Of a DNA stretch of 64,000 bases, positions 1-8,516 are shown piece by piece. Position 1 is the first letter of the stretch, and each line of letters opens with the position of its first letter. Source of the stretch: Rufibacter hautae (GTDB lineage Bacteria; Bacteroidota; Bacteroidia; Cytophagales; Hymenobacteraceae); the NCBI RefSeq assembly GCF_008271695.1, contig NZ_VKKY01000003.1, forward strand, positions 1 to 64,000. Reading direction: 5' to 3'. Under the pieces are notes generated by a model. That model was not told where the DNA came from and did no database searches. It worked only from the letters and a program-made list of their open reading frames with translations. Position numbers and translations under genes: made by a program.

Positions 1-54
1 TTATAAGCGGGCAGGGGGGGAGGGAAGCTTACTCTATCACACTATATATTATGG

Positions 55-106
55 TATAGCCAAGCGGCCTGCCTCCCGGATCCGGAGGGCAGGCCGCTTG
101 GCTATA
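55..106. terminator. Strong GC-rich hairpin near the left edge
   Basis: Two 19-base arms (55-73 and 88-106) are perfect reverse complements around a 14-base loop. There is no long T run on either side, so it may be a weak bidirectional terminator for a gene left of the window or a mobile palindrome. Only the structure is certain. Confidence 0.6.
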
Positions 107-141
107 AGTCATCTTACAATTTACTATTTAGCTAAAAGCAT

Positions 142-333
142 TTAAATAATTCTTACACGTAGCTCATCTTCTAAATGTGCGGTGCCCTGTTTTTGGTCCA
201 TTTTAGCCAAATCAAGTCCAAAGCAATTATTCCCCATTATACTTAAGTAATACCTATATTTATAAATCTGGCTAATTTCATAAACTCCAATAAGTTTATC
301 TTTATCAAGGGTAAAAGCAAAGAGGCGCACCAA
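142..333 (-). CDS. Doubtful short ORF or gene remnant
   Basis: This is a 63-codon open frame on the minus strand. Its only possible starts (TTG or GTG) lie inside the perfect 22-base hairpin that terminates the neighbouring operon, so normal initiation is unlikely. Base composition is AT-rich compared with the flanking gene. The translation alternates short hydrophobic and charged stretches with several Tyr residues, which could be the tail of a beta-rich protein. I do not recognise a family. It may be the remnant of a gene that once extended to the right and was cut off by a rearrangement, or chance. Confidence 0.2.
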   Translation of the reverse strand: MVRLFAFTLDKDKLIGVYEISQIYKYRYYLSIMGNNCFGLDLAKMDQKQGTAHLEDELRVRII

Positions 334-358
334 TCAATTGGTGCGCCTCTTTGCTTTT
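313..358 (-). terminator. Terminator of the porU-porV-M16 operon
   Basis: Perfect inverted repeat with 22-base arms (313-334 and 337-358), starting with AAAA and ending with TTTT. It lies 14 bases beyond the stop codon of the minus-strand M16 gene. The A and T runs on both sides mean it could act in both directions. Confidence 0.85.
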
Positions 359-371
359 AAGTACCTCTTTA

Positions 372-1652
372 TTATTCTGGGCTTCCGCCTGTAACTATCT
401 TTAATAAGGTGTCATCTTGGAGGTGTTTTTTAGCTACTTCTGTTATGTCCTTCGGGGTTAGAATTTGGATGGATTGAAGGAGTTGTGAATAGAAGTCAGG
501 AGTTAGGCCAAGTAAGACGTTTGATCTATACTTATCCATTTTGTCAAATAGGGTGGCATGGTCATTAAGAAATTTCCCGTTGAGATGTTTCTTGGCTGTT
601 AGGAATTCATCTTCGGAGACTTCCTCCTGTTTTAATAGGTTAATTTCTTTTGCTACTTCCTCCAAGGTTTCTTTGATTTTGTCTCCTTTAATGTCGGTTC
701 CTATAAAGAATAAAGAATCGTGTTCTTTGTGGGAAAGAGAGGAATAGATGCCATAAGTAAAGCCCTTATCCTCTCTAATATTCTTCATTAGCCTGGATCC
801 GAAGTAGCCGCCTAGAATGTGGTTGGCCAAGTATAAGGCTGGATAATCAGAGTGGGTAGGCCTAATAGTAGATTTTCCTACTCTAATAGAGGCTTGCATC
901 TGGTTGGCAGTCTTGTTTAACAGTAAACCAGTTTGTGGCGAATTGGTCTTTGATGTTGGGTTGATGTTTTCTGCGTCTGCTATTCCCTTTAAGTTAGAAG
1001 AGATGGCTTCAAGACCGGCTTTGTTGATGTCTCCGGTTATAAAAATCTCTGCATTAGAGAAAGCATAAGCAGCGCGATGAAAATCTACTAAGTCTTGGAC
1101 CGTTAATGCTGTGATCTCTTCTTCTGAGATGGAGGAAACATAAGGATGGTCCTGACCATAGATAGCAACCGTGAACGCCTCCGTTGCCAGGTAACTGTTC
1201 TTCTGCTTATCCACTGAAAGTGTCTGAATGATTCTTTGCTTCATGAGCGCGAATTCATTCTCAGGGAAAGACGGCTGCAGGATGATTTCAAAGGTAAGCG
1301 GCAGCAGAAAAGGAAGGAATTTGGACAGGCAGTATAAGGTCACGGTAGACCGGTCAAAACCATGGTTAACTTCTAAAGAGGCACCATAGTAATCCGCCAT
1401 ATCGGCGATCTCCTTTGCTGTGTGGTAATGGGTACCTTCCTTCAGCATCTTAGCGGTGAGCGATGCCACCCCAGGCTTGGATTGAAACCACTTACCCGCT
1501 TTAAAAACAAATTCAACCCGTACTACAGGTTGAATGTTGTTTTCAAAGATATGAATTCGGGCTCCTGAAGGGGTTGTTTGTACTTCCGGAGCAATGTAAA
1601 GATCTGAAGTAAGCTCAGCAATGGCTGGCGCTACTGTACGGTTTATAAGCAT
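372..1652 (-). CDS. M16 family peptidase-like protein (non-catalytic type)
   Basis: A 426-residue protein with the two-lobed layout of the M16 (insulinase/pitrilysin) family. The N-terminal lobe covers roughly residues 20-200 and the second roughly 200-420. Where active members carry HxxEH in the first helix (near residues 60-70), this protein reads SLTAKMLKEGTHY, so zinc cannot bind in the usual way. In Bacteroidetes such proteins usually pair with a catalytic M16 subunit encoded next door; no partner is visible here, although the window ends shortly after. There is no clear signal peptide. The gene starts 3 bases after the porV stop, so it is co-transcribed with the T9SS genes, and a strong terminator follows. 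Family membership is firm; the lack of activity is inferred from the missing motif. Confidence 0.85.
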   Translation of the reverse strand: MLINRTVAPAIAELTSDLYIAPEVQTTPSGARIHIFENNIQPVVRVEFVFKAGKWFQSKPGVASLTAKMLKEGTHYHTAKEIADMADYYGASLEVNHGFDRSTVTLYCLSKFLPFLLPLTFEIILQPSFPENEFALMKQRIIQTLSVDKQKNSYLATEAFTVAIYGQDHPYVSSISEEEITALTVQDLVDFHRAAYAFSNAEIFITGDINKAGLEAISSNLKGIADAENINPTSKTNSPQTGLLLNKTANQMQASIRVGKSTIRPTHSDYPALYLANHILGGYFGSRLMKNIREDKGFTYGIYSSLSHKEHDSLFFIGTDIKGDKIKETLEEVAKEINLLKQEEVSEDEFLTAKKHLNGKFLNDHATLFDKMDKYRSNVLLGLTPDFYSQLLQSIQILTPKDITEVAKKHLQDDTLLKIVTGGSPE

Positions 1653-1655
1653 ATA

Positions 1656-2822
1656 TTATTGTTCAGGCTCGTCTAATCTGAAATGTAACGAGAAACGAAA
1701 GGTTTGAGCCAGTGGATTGTTCTGATCATTAGGGATCATATAAGCCCCGTCAAACCCGAATTTCTGGTAACGGATACCCAAGCCCATGGTTAGATACTGC
1801 CGGCCACCTTTGAGCTCATTCTCAAAGAAATACCCTGCACGGGCCGCAAACATGTTGTCGTACCAATATTCAAGACCAGAAGAGAGAGTTATTTCCTTCA
1901 ATTCCTCGCTACCGCCACCGGGGGCATCCGTGAAAGATTTGAAGATACCAGAGAAGACGTTTGTTTGATCATTGGCCGCCGGATTATCAGATTGTGTATA
2001 TGGCACCAGAAGCTTATTGCCATCTATGGCCAACGTAATTTTGTTGTAAGGGTCAAGCTCCATGGTGAAAGCCGTACCCAGTCTCAGGTTGGTAGGTAAG
2101 AAGTCTCTTCTACCTGCTGTGGTGTAAGAAATCTTCGCCCCTATATTGGAGACATTAGCGCCTAAGGCAAGGTTATAGTTTTTCCCACCCAGAGCCAGGT
2201 CCTTGGTGTAATACATACCCAAATCTACAGCCACAGAGTTGCCTGGCTGGGATTCCCCAACCACATTTCCGCCGCCACCCACATTCACGTTGCCAGAAAG
2301 GTTAGAGTGGATGTACCGGGCACCAACGCCTAAACTCAGGTTCTCACTTAACTTCTGACCATAGGCCAAACTGATGGCATATTCCTTAGGGTTGAAGTTC
2401 TGGATGGCATTACCAGAAGCATCGGTGAAGTTCAACTCGCCTAAATCAAAATACAGGAGCGAAGCTGCCAGGGAAGAGTTGGCCGTTACCTTTTTGTGAA
2501 CCGATAGGTTACTCAAAGACATGTCATTGACAATGTTGGAAAGCCACGGGGTATAAGAAAGCGATACACCTAAATCATCTTCAATGAAGCCCAATTTAGC
2601 GGAGTTCCAGTAAATAGAGTTAGCATCCGGTGAAATAGCTACCCCGGCATCACCCATACCAGCCGAACGGGCATCTGGAGTTACAGACAGGAAAGGCACC
2701 GCTGTGGTGATGGGTCTATACTCGGTGCTTTGGCCAATAGTGGTTTGGGCCGAGGCAGAAAGCCCAGACAAAGTGACTAGAAATAAACCAAAGATGGTGG
2801 ATCTGAGTAGGGTGCAGTTCAT
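1656..2822 (-). CDS. porV: Type IX secretion outer-membrane protein PorV
   Basis: A 388-residue outer-membrane beta-barrel of the PorV/LptO family. It has a signal peptide in about the first 26 residues ending in a SAQ-type site. The family segment follows at roughly residues 50-80, with RSAGMGDAG and then an IYWNSA motif. The rest is repeated amphipathic strands ending in an aromatic-rich C-terminus (FRFSLHFRL). In the type IX system PorV is the shuttle that takes substrates from the SprA translocon to the PorU sortase and recognises the C-terminal sorting domain. The gene sits 30 bases after porU and 3 bases before the M16 gene in one minus-strand operon, which supports the call. Confidence 0.95.
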   Translation of the reverse strand: MNCTLLRSTIFGLFLVTLSGLSASAQTTIGQSTEYRPITTAVPFLSVTPDARSAGMGDAGVAISPDANSIYWNSAKLGFIEDDLGVSLSYTPWLSNIVNDMSLSNLSVHKKVTANSSLAASLLYFDLGELNFTDASGNAIQNFNPKEYAISLAYGQKLSENLSLGVGARYIHSNLSGNVNVGGGGNVVGESQPGNSVAVDLGMYYTKDLALGGKNYNLALGANVSNIGAKISYTTAGRRDFLPTNLRLGTAFTMELDPYNKITLAIDGNKLLVPYTQSDNPAANDQTNVFSGIFKSFTDAPGGGSEELKEITLSSGLEYWYDNMFAARAGYFFENELKGGRQYLTMGLGIRYQKFGFDGAYMIPNDQNNPLAQTFRFSLHFRLDEPEQ

Positions 2823-2852
2823 GCGGTAGAGTTTGTGGTATCTGGTGTGGTA

Positions 2853-5800
2853 TTATTTAAGTAAAACTAGCTTTTCAAAGCGAGATGTACTAGCTCCATC
2901 CTGACGAGAACGTACATTTACCTTGTATATGTATACGCCCTTGGCTAAAACATCATTGCTGTCATCGCGGCCATCCCAGGTAAGATCCGAGAAATGGGCA
3001 TTCCCATCCCCAAAACCATGCAGAGATTTAACCAGTTTTCCTGATACGGTAAAAACCTGAATAAGTATATCCAACTCCTCACCGGGCCGATTATGGTCAA
3101 AGTGGAAAGTGGTCTTACTCAGGAAAGGATTAGGGATATTGTACACATGGTCTAAAGCCAGTTTCTCAGAAGAGGCAACAATAAACTCTATTTTGGTAGT
3201 GCTGGAGTTATTATGTGTGTCCCAGGCTTTAAGGGAAAGCGTATGTGGCCCAACGGAAACGTCCTTCAAGGAATAACGCACTTTCCCTGACTGGTAAGAA
3301 TCCACATCGGCGGTATAGAACTCATTTAAGATGATGGGCTCTGAGGATTTCTCATCCACAATGGCGGTAATCTCGTGTCCAATGCCGGCGCCCGCAGTGT
3401 TAATCCCGTTTTCATCAAATAAATGGGCCAGCAAAGTGGCATCCTTACCGGTGATACCACCAGAAACAAAAGATTCATCGTTCATGAACAGCTCCAGCTG
3501 AGGTGGAGTGTTGTCTGCAGAAACATTCGAATTAGCACCTCCCACGGGCACGATGGTGGCACCTAATCCATCCAGAGAAGAGGAGGAGGCATACAGGTGA
3601 ATGCTGCCCTCGCCAAATTGGTAATTAATGTCTTTCGGGATGACCAGCGAGACCTCAAAGGTTCCGTTTTTTACCGTGGCCAAACCATCATACAAAACGT
3701 TGCTGCGGTTCATTACCTGACGTTTGGCGTTCTGGTCGCCTAACGTGGTAAGCGTGGCCCGTTTGTCATAGACTGTGATATGAACCTGACCCTGGAAGTC
3801 AGTGGCTACCTGTTGCTGGCCGTTTCGGATAAAACCCTCCAGCACTACTTTGGACAAAGCTTGAAGCGTGTCTGAGGCAGCCGCGTTGAAGGGTTTGCCA
3901 TTCAGTTTAGAAAGCACCACCTCTAGTTGCGGGTAAGCCAACCGCATGGCAGGATCTCCTAACAAGGCAAAATTCCGATTGTTTACCCCGAAAAGACTCG
4001 CATTCTTGGTCTTGTTGGTAAGCACCCCCAGCGTAGGCAAAGAACCATTGGAAAGCGGCGTAAAAAGGAAATTGAAGAAGTTGGTGTTCAAGGCTCGGTT
4101 TCCGTCTGAGTACACCGGCCGTGTAGTAGTCAACAAACCGATGGCACCTCCGTCTGGGTGGAATAGCGCCGTTTCTGCGCCCGAGTTACGTCTGGGGTCA
4201 TCATAGCGGCCAATCTCGCAGGTAGCAGTCAAGAAGAACGTGAGTTTGTTGGCGTTCTTCCAGGTCTGGATCTCGTTGATAGTTAGGATTTGCTCATCCG
4301 CAAGACTTATGGCGTTGCCGTGTCCCGTGTAGTTAGTGACCAAGGCGCCTTTTTCTATGCTTTCGCGCAAGGCTTGGTTAGTCTCCGGGGAGCGCTGTCC
4401 GTTAGGCACTGAGATTTGCGGATACAAGTCAAGGTAGATTTTCTGGGGCAGGTAACCGGGATGATTGCGCTCCACGAACTCGGCCAGGTAATCAGCGTCA
4501 TTCAAGTGCTCGTTGGAGTCCCCGTCATCGGCCAGGAAAATCAGACGCTTCCGCCAGTTGCCTAAAGTTTGGTCGCTTTCGTATCGGATAATCTTGTCAA
4601 TCATCAGATCGGCTTCAGCAGAGGTTTTCACCGGCAAGCGGCCAATGCCTACATCCAGCAGGTGCGCAAATGAATAATCGATCTCAGACCATTCGCCTTC
4701 CTCGTCATCCAGAAACCCGATGTAGTCATCTGAGGAGTAAGAAGTGATGGGGTCCAGTGACTGGCGCGATTCGTAGATGGGAATAAAGTTGGTGTTCTGC
4801 TGGATTCTTCTCTTAGGGTCAAAAGAGGCATCGCCTAGCAAGGCCACCTGGAGAAGATCATCTCCCTGCTTGGTACTGCGCTCATACAGCATCTTCAGGA
4901 AATCGCGGAGGGCGGTGATGTCCTGTTTGCCTGAGGAGAACTCCTCGTAAATTTTGGGCAGTTCAATTACGTCTACCTGCAGGCCTGATTGGGTGCGCCG
5001 GTGGTTCGCCAGCCGTTGCGCCTGAGCTGTGAATCCCGGAGGCGTAATGATAACCAAATCTACCTTACCATCTAAGTTAAGGCTGTGCAGGTTCTGGTTG
5101 GCCACTTTCCCCAGGAAGTTCGGAGTTGGGAAGGCAGAACCTTGGAAAGCAACGTACTCGCGGAGTTGCGGGCTGTTGGCTGAGAAACGGGCCGTTCCGT
5201 TGCCCATGGAAAGAGCTTGCTTTACCGGTTTCAGCGGATCCGTCACATCCCACACTTGGGCATCGGCAGCGGTCATGCCGCCAACCAGGAAAGTAGTGAC
5301 GGGGTTCTGTTTACTGGCCAATGACCGGAAATTGGTCTGGTTTCCGTAAAGCTTCAGCTGCCGCAGTGCCGACAAGGTGAAATAGTTGAGGTAACCGGCC
5401 GCCGAGGAGCTGCTGCCCGGCTGATAGGTATAAGCCACGTTCAACTCGTTATTATAAGAGAGCGAACTGAGCGGAGGCGAGAAATACAGCACATGGTTCA
5501 CCCCCTCAGGGTGGTAGTTGAAAGAGCCGCGGCCGAAGATGGCATGGGTGCCCAAACCCGTATTATTCAATCTCACCGAGAAAGAACTGCTTTCCGGGGA
5601 GTTAGCCATCACCGCCGAGGTAAGCCAAACGGTACTGTTGGGCACCAGGTCTGAGGCGGAGATGGCGAAGTTCTGCTGGGCAGAGAAGGAGTTGAACTCC
5701 TCACCGTACCATTCACGGCCCGAGTTCACCATGTTCCGAAGGTCTACTTCATGGAACCAGTGCTCGTCATAGGAATTGACCTCAGGGAAAGAGCCGGGTA

Positions 5801-6716
5801 CCGATGCCTGCTGACTTATCCGGAGGCCGGCGGAAGAACCAACGGTTAAGTAGTAGTAGGTGGTATCGGTGTACAGGTTAAGGTTGTGTACAAACGGCGT
5901 CTGTCCGTTAACCAGGTTCTCTGACCACGTGTGCGGGCCCTGTCCGTAGAAAAGAAGAAAGTCATTGTTATCAAAGGAACCGTCTTGTTCGCCTTCCACA
6001 TGAATGGCGTTCTCCACCAGGTCATCGGGGCGGGGAGCGGCGTTGGCCTGGGGCAGCATGCCGCCGCCGTTGCCATACAGCCGCAGGTTGCGCGGGTTCA
6101 GGTTCTGGAGATTCACGCCCATGGCCTGCAGCGCCGCTCGGTCCAGCTTGTACATGCCGGTGGCGGGCACACCAATCTTAAACCAATCGCCGGAGGCTAA
6201 AACAGAGCGCGAGGCATAGGTACGACGGACGGAAGCCTGTCCAGGGACTTTTCTGAGGTTGTTGCCGGAGGAGGTGTAGCGGTAACTGAATTTGAGGAGT
6301 TTTTCTACCGCGCCGGTCTGCGGATTCAGCCGGAAGGGCTGGAAGGAAACCACTGAGTGCGGCACCCGGTTGGCCGTGCCCGCACTAATGGATGTCTGGA
6401 TTTCGGTTTTAAGGCTCTTTTTGGAAAAAGCCCGCGATTCTGCCTCGGTCAAGGGCCCAAACTCCAGAGAAGTGAACTCAAAGGAGGTGACCCGCGCATT
6501 GGGGAGAGACAGCAGATAGAAAGGAATCTCCTCGCGGTTGAGGAATGCGGCCTCTTCAAAAACAGGCAGGGCAGCAGAAGCCGTAGTCCCCACGGGCGGA
6601 GGACCAGCCGATGCCGTGCGCCAGGAGATGGTGCGCGTGTCCTGGGTTTGGGCCCAGGCAGAAACGGCAGCCATCCAGAAGCCTGCAGCAAAAAGAAGCT
6701 TTCTTACAAGATGCAT
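2853..6716 (-). CDS. porU: Type IX secretion sortase PorU (C25 gingipain-like)
   Basis: A 1287-residue secreted cysteine peptidase homologue that removes the sorting domain of T9SS substrates and attaches them at the cell surface. I chose the ATG at 6714-6716 because a good signal peptide follows (hydrophobic core LLFAAGFWMAAV, cleavage after AWAQ); the frame is open upstream to 6761. The C25 catalytic pair is visible: His799 in TNYTGHGN and Cys833 in TATCEIGRY, with the usual spacing. An N-terminal prodomain-like region precedes it. The C-terminal roughly 90 residues form a FlgD/CTD-like domain (NIPNPF, GVYIYKV, FEKLVLLK), as in other PorU proteins. It lies directly upstream of porV in the same operon, with purS and pssA upstream. 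Confidence 0.95.
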   Translation of the reverse strand: MHLVRKLLFAAGFWMAAVSAWAQTQDTRTISWRTASAGPPPVGTTASAALPVFEEAAFLNREEIPFYLLSLPNARVTSFEFTSLEFGPLTEAESRAFSKKSLKTEIQTSISAGTANRVPHSVVSFQPFRLNPQTGAVEKLLKFSYRYTSSGNNLRKVPGQASVRRTYASRSVLASGDWFKIGVPATGMYKLDRAALQAMGVNLQNLNPRNLRLYGNGGGMLPQANAAPRPDDLVENAIHVEGEQDGSFDNNDFLLFYGQGPHTWSENLVNGQTPFVHNLNLYTDTTYYYLTVGSSAGLRISQQASVPGSFPEVNSYDEHWFHEVDLRNMVNSGREWYGEEFNSFSAQQNFAISASDLVPNSTVWLTSAVMANSPESSSFSVRLNNTGLGTHAIFGRGSFNYHPEGVNHVLYFSPPLSSLSYNNELNVAYTYQPGSSSSAAGYLNYFTLSALRQLKLYGNQTNFRSLASKQNPVTTFLVGGMTAADAQVWDVTDPLKPVKQALSMGNGTARFSANSPQLREYVAFQGSAFPTPNFLGKVANQNLHSLNLDGKVDLVIITPPGFTAQAQRLANHRRTQSGLQVDVIELPKIYEEFSSGKQDITALRDFLKMLYERSTKQGDDLLQVALLGDASFDPKRRIQQNTNFIPIYESRQSLDPITSYSSDDYIGFLDDEEGEWSEIDYSFAHLLDVGIGRLPVKTSAEADLMIDKIIRYESDQTLGNWRKRLIFLADDGDSNEHLNDADYLAEFVERNHPGYLPQKIYLDLYPQISVPNGQRSPETNQALRESIEKGALVTNYTGHGNAISLADEQILTINEIQTWKNANKLTFFLTATCEIGRYDDPRRNSGAETALFHPDGGAIGLLTTTRPVYSDGNRALNTNFFNFLFTPLSNGSLPTLGVLTNKTKNASLFGVNNRNFALLGDPAMRLAYPQLEVVLSKLNGKPFNAAASDTLQALSKVVLEGFIRNGQQQVATDFQGQVHITVYDKRATLTTLGDQNAKRQVMNRSNVLYDGLATVKNGTFEVSLVIPKDINYQFGEGSIHLYASSSSLDGLGATIVPVGGANSNVSADNTPPQLELFMNDESFVSGGITGKDATLLAHLFDENGINTAGAGIGHEITAIVDEKSSEPIILNEFYTADVDSYQSGKVRYSLKDVSVGPHTLSLKAWDTHNNSSTTKIEFIVASSEKLALDHVYNIPNPFLSKTTFHFDHNRPGEELDILIQVFTVSGKLVKSLHGFGDGNAHFSDLTWDGRDDSNDVLAKGVYIYKVNVRSRQDGASTSRFEKLVLLK

Positions 6717-6809
6717 GTACGCGGGTAAAATGATTACTCCGCAACACAGTCCTTCGCGCATAGGTTCAGCTCAGGAAAAGGCAGAGAAGAACCTACTGGG
6801 GGGTGCTCT

Positions 6810-7061
6810 TTAGTTGGCTGTGAGACGGTAAGAGAATGATTCCATAATCATGTTGGCCAGTAATTTCTTACAAGCCTCCTCTACTTTCTGGGCAGCGGCG
6901 GTTTCGTTTTCCGCCTCTAACTGTAAACGTATATGTTTGCCAATTCTTACATCAGAAACCTGCTCCAGGCCTAAATGTTCCAAACCCAACATCACGGCTT
7001 TTCCCTGGGGGTCTAACAGTTCAGTGTGGGGCATGATATCTATTTCGGCGGTGAATTTCAT
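6810..7061 (-). CDS. purS: Phosphoribosylformylglycinamidine synthase subunit PurS
   Basis: An 83-residue protein of the usual PurS length. PurS bridges PurL and PurQ in the FGAR amidotransferase complex, the fourth step of purine synthesis. It begins MKFTAEIDIMP, followed by the family pattern of a DPQGKAV helix, a GLEQVSDVRIGKHI strand and a final helix with a CKKLLAN core. The start overlaps the pssA stop by 4 bases (ATGA), so translation is probably coupled. The partner purQ lies about 6 kb away at 13052; purL is not in the window. Its place inside the pssA-porU-porV operon is unusual for a purine gene. Confidence 0.92.
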   Translation of the reverse strand: MKFTAEIDIMPHTELLDPQGKAVMLGLEHLGLEQVSDVRIGKHIRLQLEAENETAAAQKVEEACKKLLANMIMESFSYRLTAN

Positions 7062-7762
7062 AAGGAAGAAGATTTATGGAAAAATGATAAGATAATATAC
7101 ATCGCAAGGTTCAGGGGAACCGCGGTAAAGTTAAGGATTGCCAGGAAAAGAATAGAAAGCCCCATGAAAATAAACCTGATTTGGTTTCCTTTCCAGGCCA
7201 TATTCTTGAATTTAAGCGCAAACAAGGGCAGCTCGGCAATGAGCAGGTAAGAAAACAGCACCGTAATGCCCAGCAGCACAAAGGGGTTCATGATCAGGAA
7301 CGACAGCCCGAAGTCATCATTGGCCAGGATCAGCGGCAAAGACATGATAAACAACGTGCAGGCCGGGGTAGGCACGCCAATAAAAGAAGAAATCTGGCGG
7401 GTATCAATGTTGAACTTGGCCAACCTGATGCAGGAGAAAACGGTGATCAGGAAGCCGGCCAAAGGCAAAAAAGTAGGCAAGTCATACCCGCCTTTTTCAA
7501 TAGCTATCGCGATCATCTGCACCATGGCCGCACCAGGAACCACGCCAAAGGAAACCATGTCGGCCAGGGAGTCTAACTGCTTGCCAATCTCGGAGTAGGT
7601 GTTGAGGACGCGGGCCACCATGCCGTCCATGAAATCAAGGGCGGCGGCCACTACTACCCAGCCTGCGGCCGTGGTCAGTTCCTGCTGAAAAACAGATACC
7701 AATGCCAGGCAACCGCAGAAGAGGTTGAGGCAGGTGATAAAATTGGGAATGTGTTTCTTCAT
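7058..7762 (-). CDS. pssA: CDP-diacylglycerol-serine O-phosphatidyltransferase
   Basis: A 234-residue membrane enzyme making phosphatidylserine, the precursor of phosphatidylethanolamine. The CDP-alcohol phosphotransferase motif is complete: Asp43, Asp46-Gly47, Ala50-Arg51, Gly60, Asp64 and Asp68, with the exact D-x2-D-G-x2-A-R-x8-G-x3-D-x3-D spacing. About seven hydrophobic membrane segments follow the usual topology. The C-terminus overlaps purS by 4 bases. Upstream, 39 bases separate it from the MBL gene, and this gap holds a copy of the interspersed palindrome. A divalent metal bound by the aspartates is expected from the family. Confidence 0.94.
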   Translation of the reverse strand: MKKHIPNFITCLNLFCGCLALVSVFQQELTTAAGWVVVAAALDFMDGMVARVLNTYSEIGKQLDSLADMVSFGVVPGAAMVQMIAIAIEKGGYDLPTFLPLAGFLITVFSCIRLAKFNIDTRQISSFIGVPTPACTLFIMSLPLILANDDFGLSFLIMNPFVLLGITVLFSYLLIAELPLFALKFKNMAWKGNQIRFIFMGLSILFLAILNFTAVPLNLAMYIILSFFHKSSSL

Positions 7763-7780
7763 GTTTTTGAAAGAGTCTGT

Positions 7781-7816
7781 TCTGAGCCTTGTTTTCTGGA
7801 ATTAGCTCAAAAACGG
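7781..7816. repeat. Interspersed palindrome copy 1
   Basis: Imperfect copy of the recurrent element: left arm TCTGAGCCTTG, core TTTTCTGG, right arm ending AGCTCAAAAACGG. The stop codon of the MBL gene (7802-7804) lies inside its right arm, so the element supplies the end of the coding sequence. Confidence 0.6.
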
Positions 7817-8452
7817 ATTGCCGGCTTTTTCCTCTCCAATGGTGGTAGAGGGGCCATGGCCAGGGTATACGGTAACCTCGTCTGGCAGGGAGAATAATTT
7901 GGTGCGGATGCTCTGGATAAGCGTGTTGTAATCGCCGCCGGGCAAATCAGTGCGACCGATGCTGCGGTTGAAAAGGACATCGCCCCCAATAAGGTTTTTG
8001 CTTTCCGGGTGGTAGAACACCACGTGGCCGGGCGCGTGGCCGGGCGTGAACAAGACCTCCAACTCAGTCTCCCCGAAGCGCACGTTTTCGCCCTCTTTCA
8101 GGAATTTCTCGGGTAAAACCTCCTGGTACTGCGGAAAGCCGTACGCCGCTGAATACGTGGGCACCGCCCTTAAAACCGCTAAATCTTCTTCATGGATTTC
8201 CAGCGGCACGCCGTAGGTATCGGCTATGAATTTGTTTCCCAGCACGTGGTCAATGTGGCAATGGGTGTTGAGCAAACGCACTACTTTTAATCCTTCGGCT
8301 TGGATGAACTGCTGCAATTCCTGCTGTTCCTGTTTGTCGGCGCAGCCGGGGTCAATGATCACGCACTCCTTGGTGTTGTCATAGAGTACGTAGGTGTTTT
8401 CCTGGAACGGGTTGAACGTGAAGAATTTTACTTGCAGACCAGTGGCAGCCAT
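7802..8452 (-). CDS. MBL-fold metallo-hydrolase (glyoxalase II-like)
   Basis: A 216-residue cytoplasmic metallo-beta-lactamase-fold hydrolase. The metal-binding HxHxDH motif is present as His64-Cys-His66-Ile-Asp68-His69. Further ligands follow in FTPGHAPGH, GGDVLF and the late YPGHGPST. It is most like YcbL/GloB-type thioester hydrolases, which are short and lack the C-terminal substrate domain of true glyoxalase II, so the substrate is uncertain. It is the first gene of the minus-strand operon leading into pssA and the T9SS genes, and is divergent from the FAD oxidoreductase at 8517 with 64 bases between the starts. The stop codon lies in a repeat copy. Confidence 0.9.
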   Translation of the reverse strand: MAATGLQVKFFTFNPFQENTYVLYDNTKECVIIDPGCADKQEQQELQQFIQAEGLKVVRLLNTHCHIDHVLGNKFIADTYGVPLEIHEEDLAVLRAVPTYSAAYGFPQYQEVLPEKFLKEGENVRFGETELEVLFTPGHAPGHVVFYHPESKNLIGGDVLFNRSIGRTDLPGGDYNTLIQSIRTKLFSLPDEVTVYPGHGPSTTIGEEKAGNPFLS

Positions 8453-8516
8453 GGATTACATCTTAATTGCAGGCTCTAAGTTACAGATTTCAGCGGCACA
8501 AGCCGTACCTTGGGGC

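Larger units (their letters stand above)
1..371. other. AT-rich gene-poor edge with two hairpins
   Basis: The stretch before the first convincing gene is clearly more AT-rich than the rest of the window between about 110 and 312. It holds one GC-rich hairpin (55-106), a doubtful 63-codon frame and the operon terminator (313-358). I see no RNA gene in it. Confidence 0.6.

Noticed and set aside
6717..6761. Longer N-terminus for PorU
   Set aside because: The extra 15 residues precede a complete signal peptide starting at the ATG at 6714-6716, so the shorter start is better.
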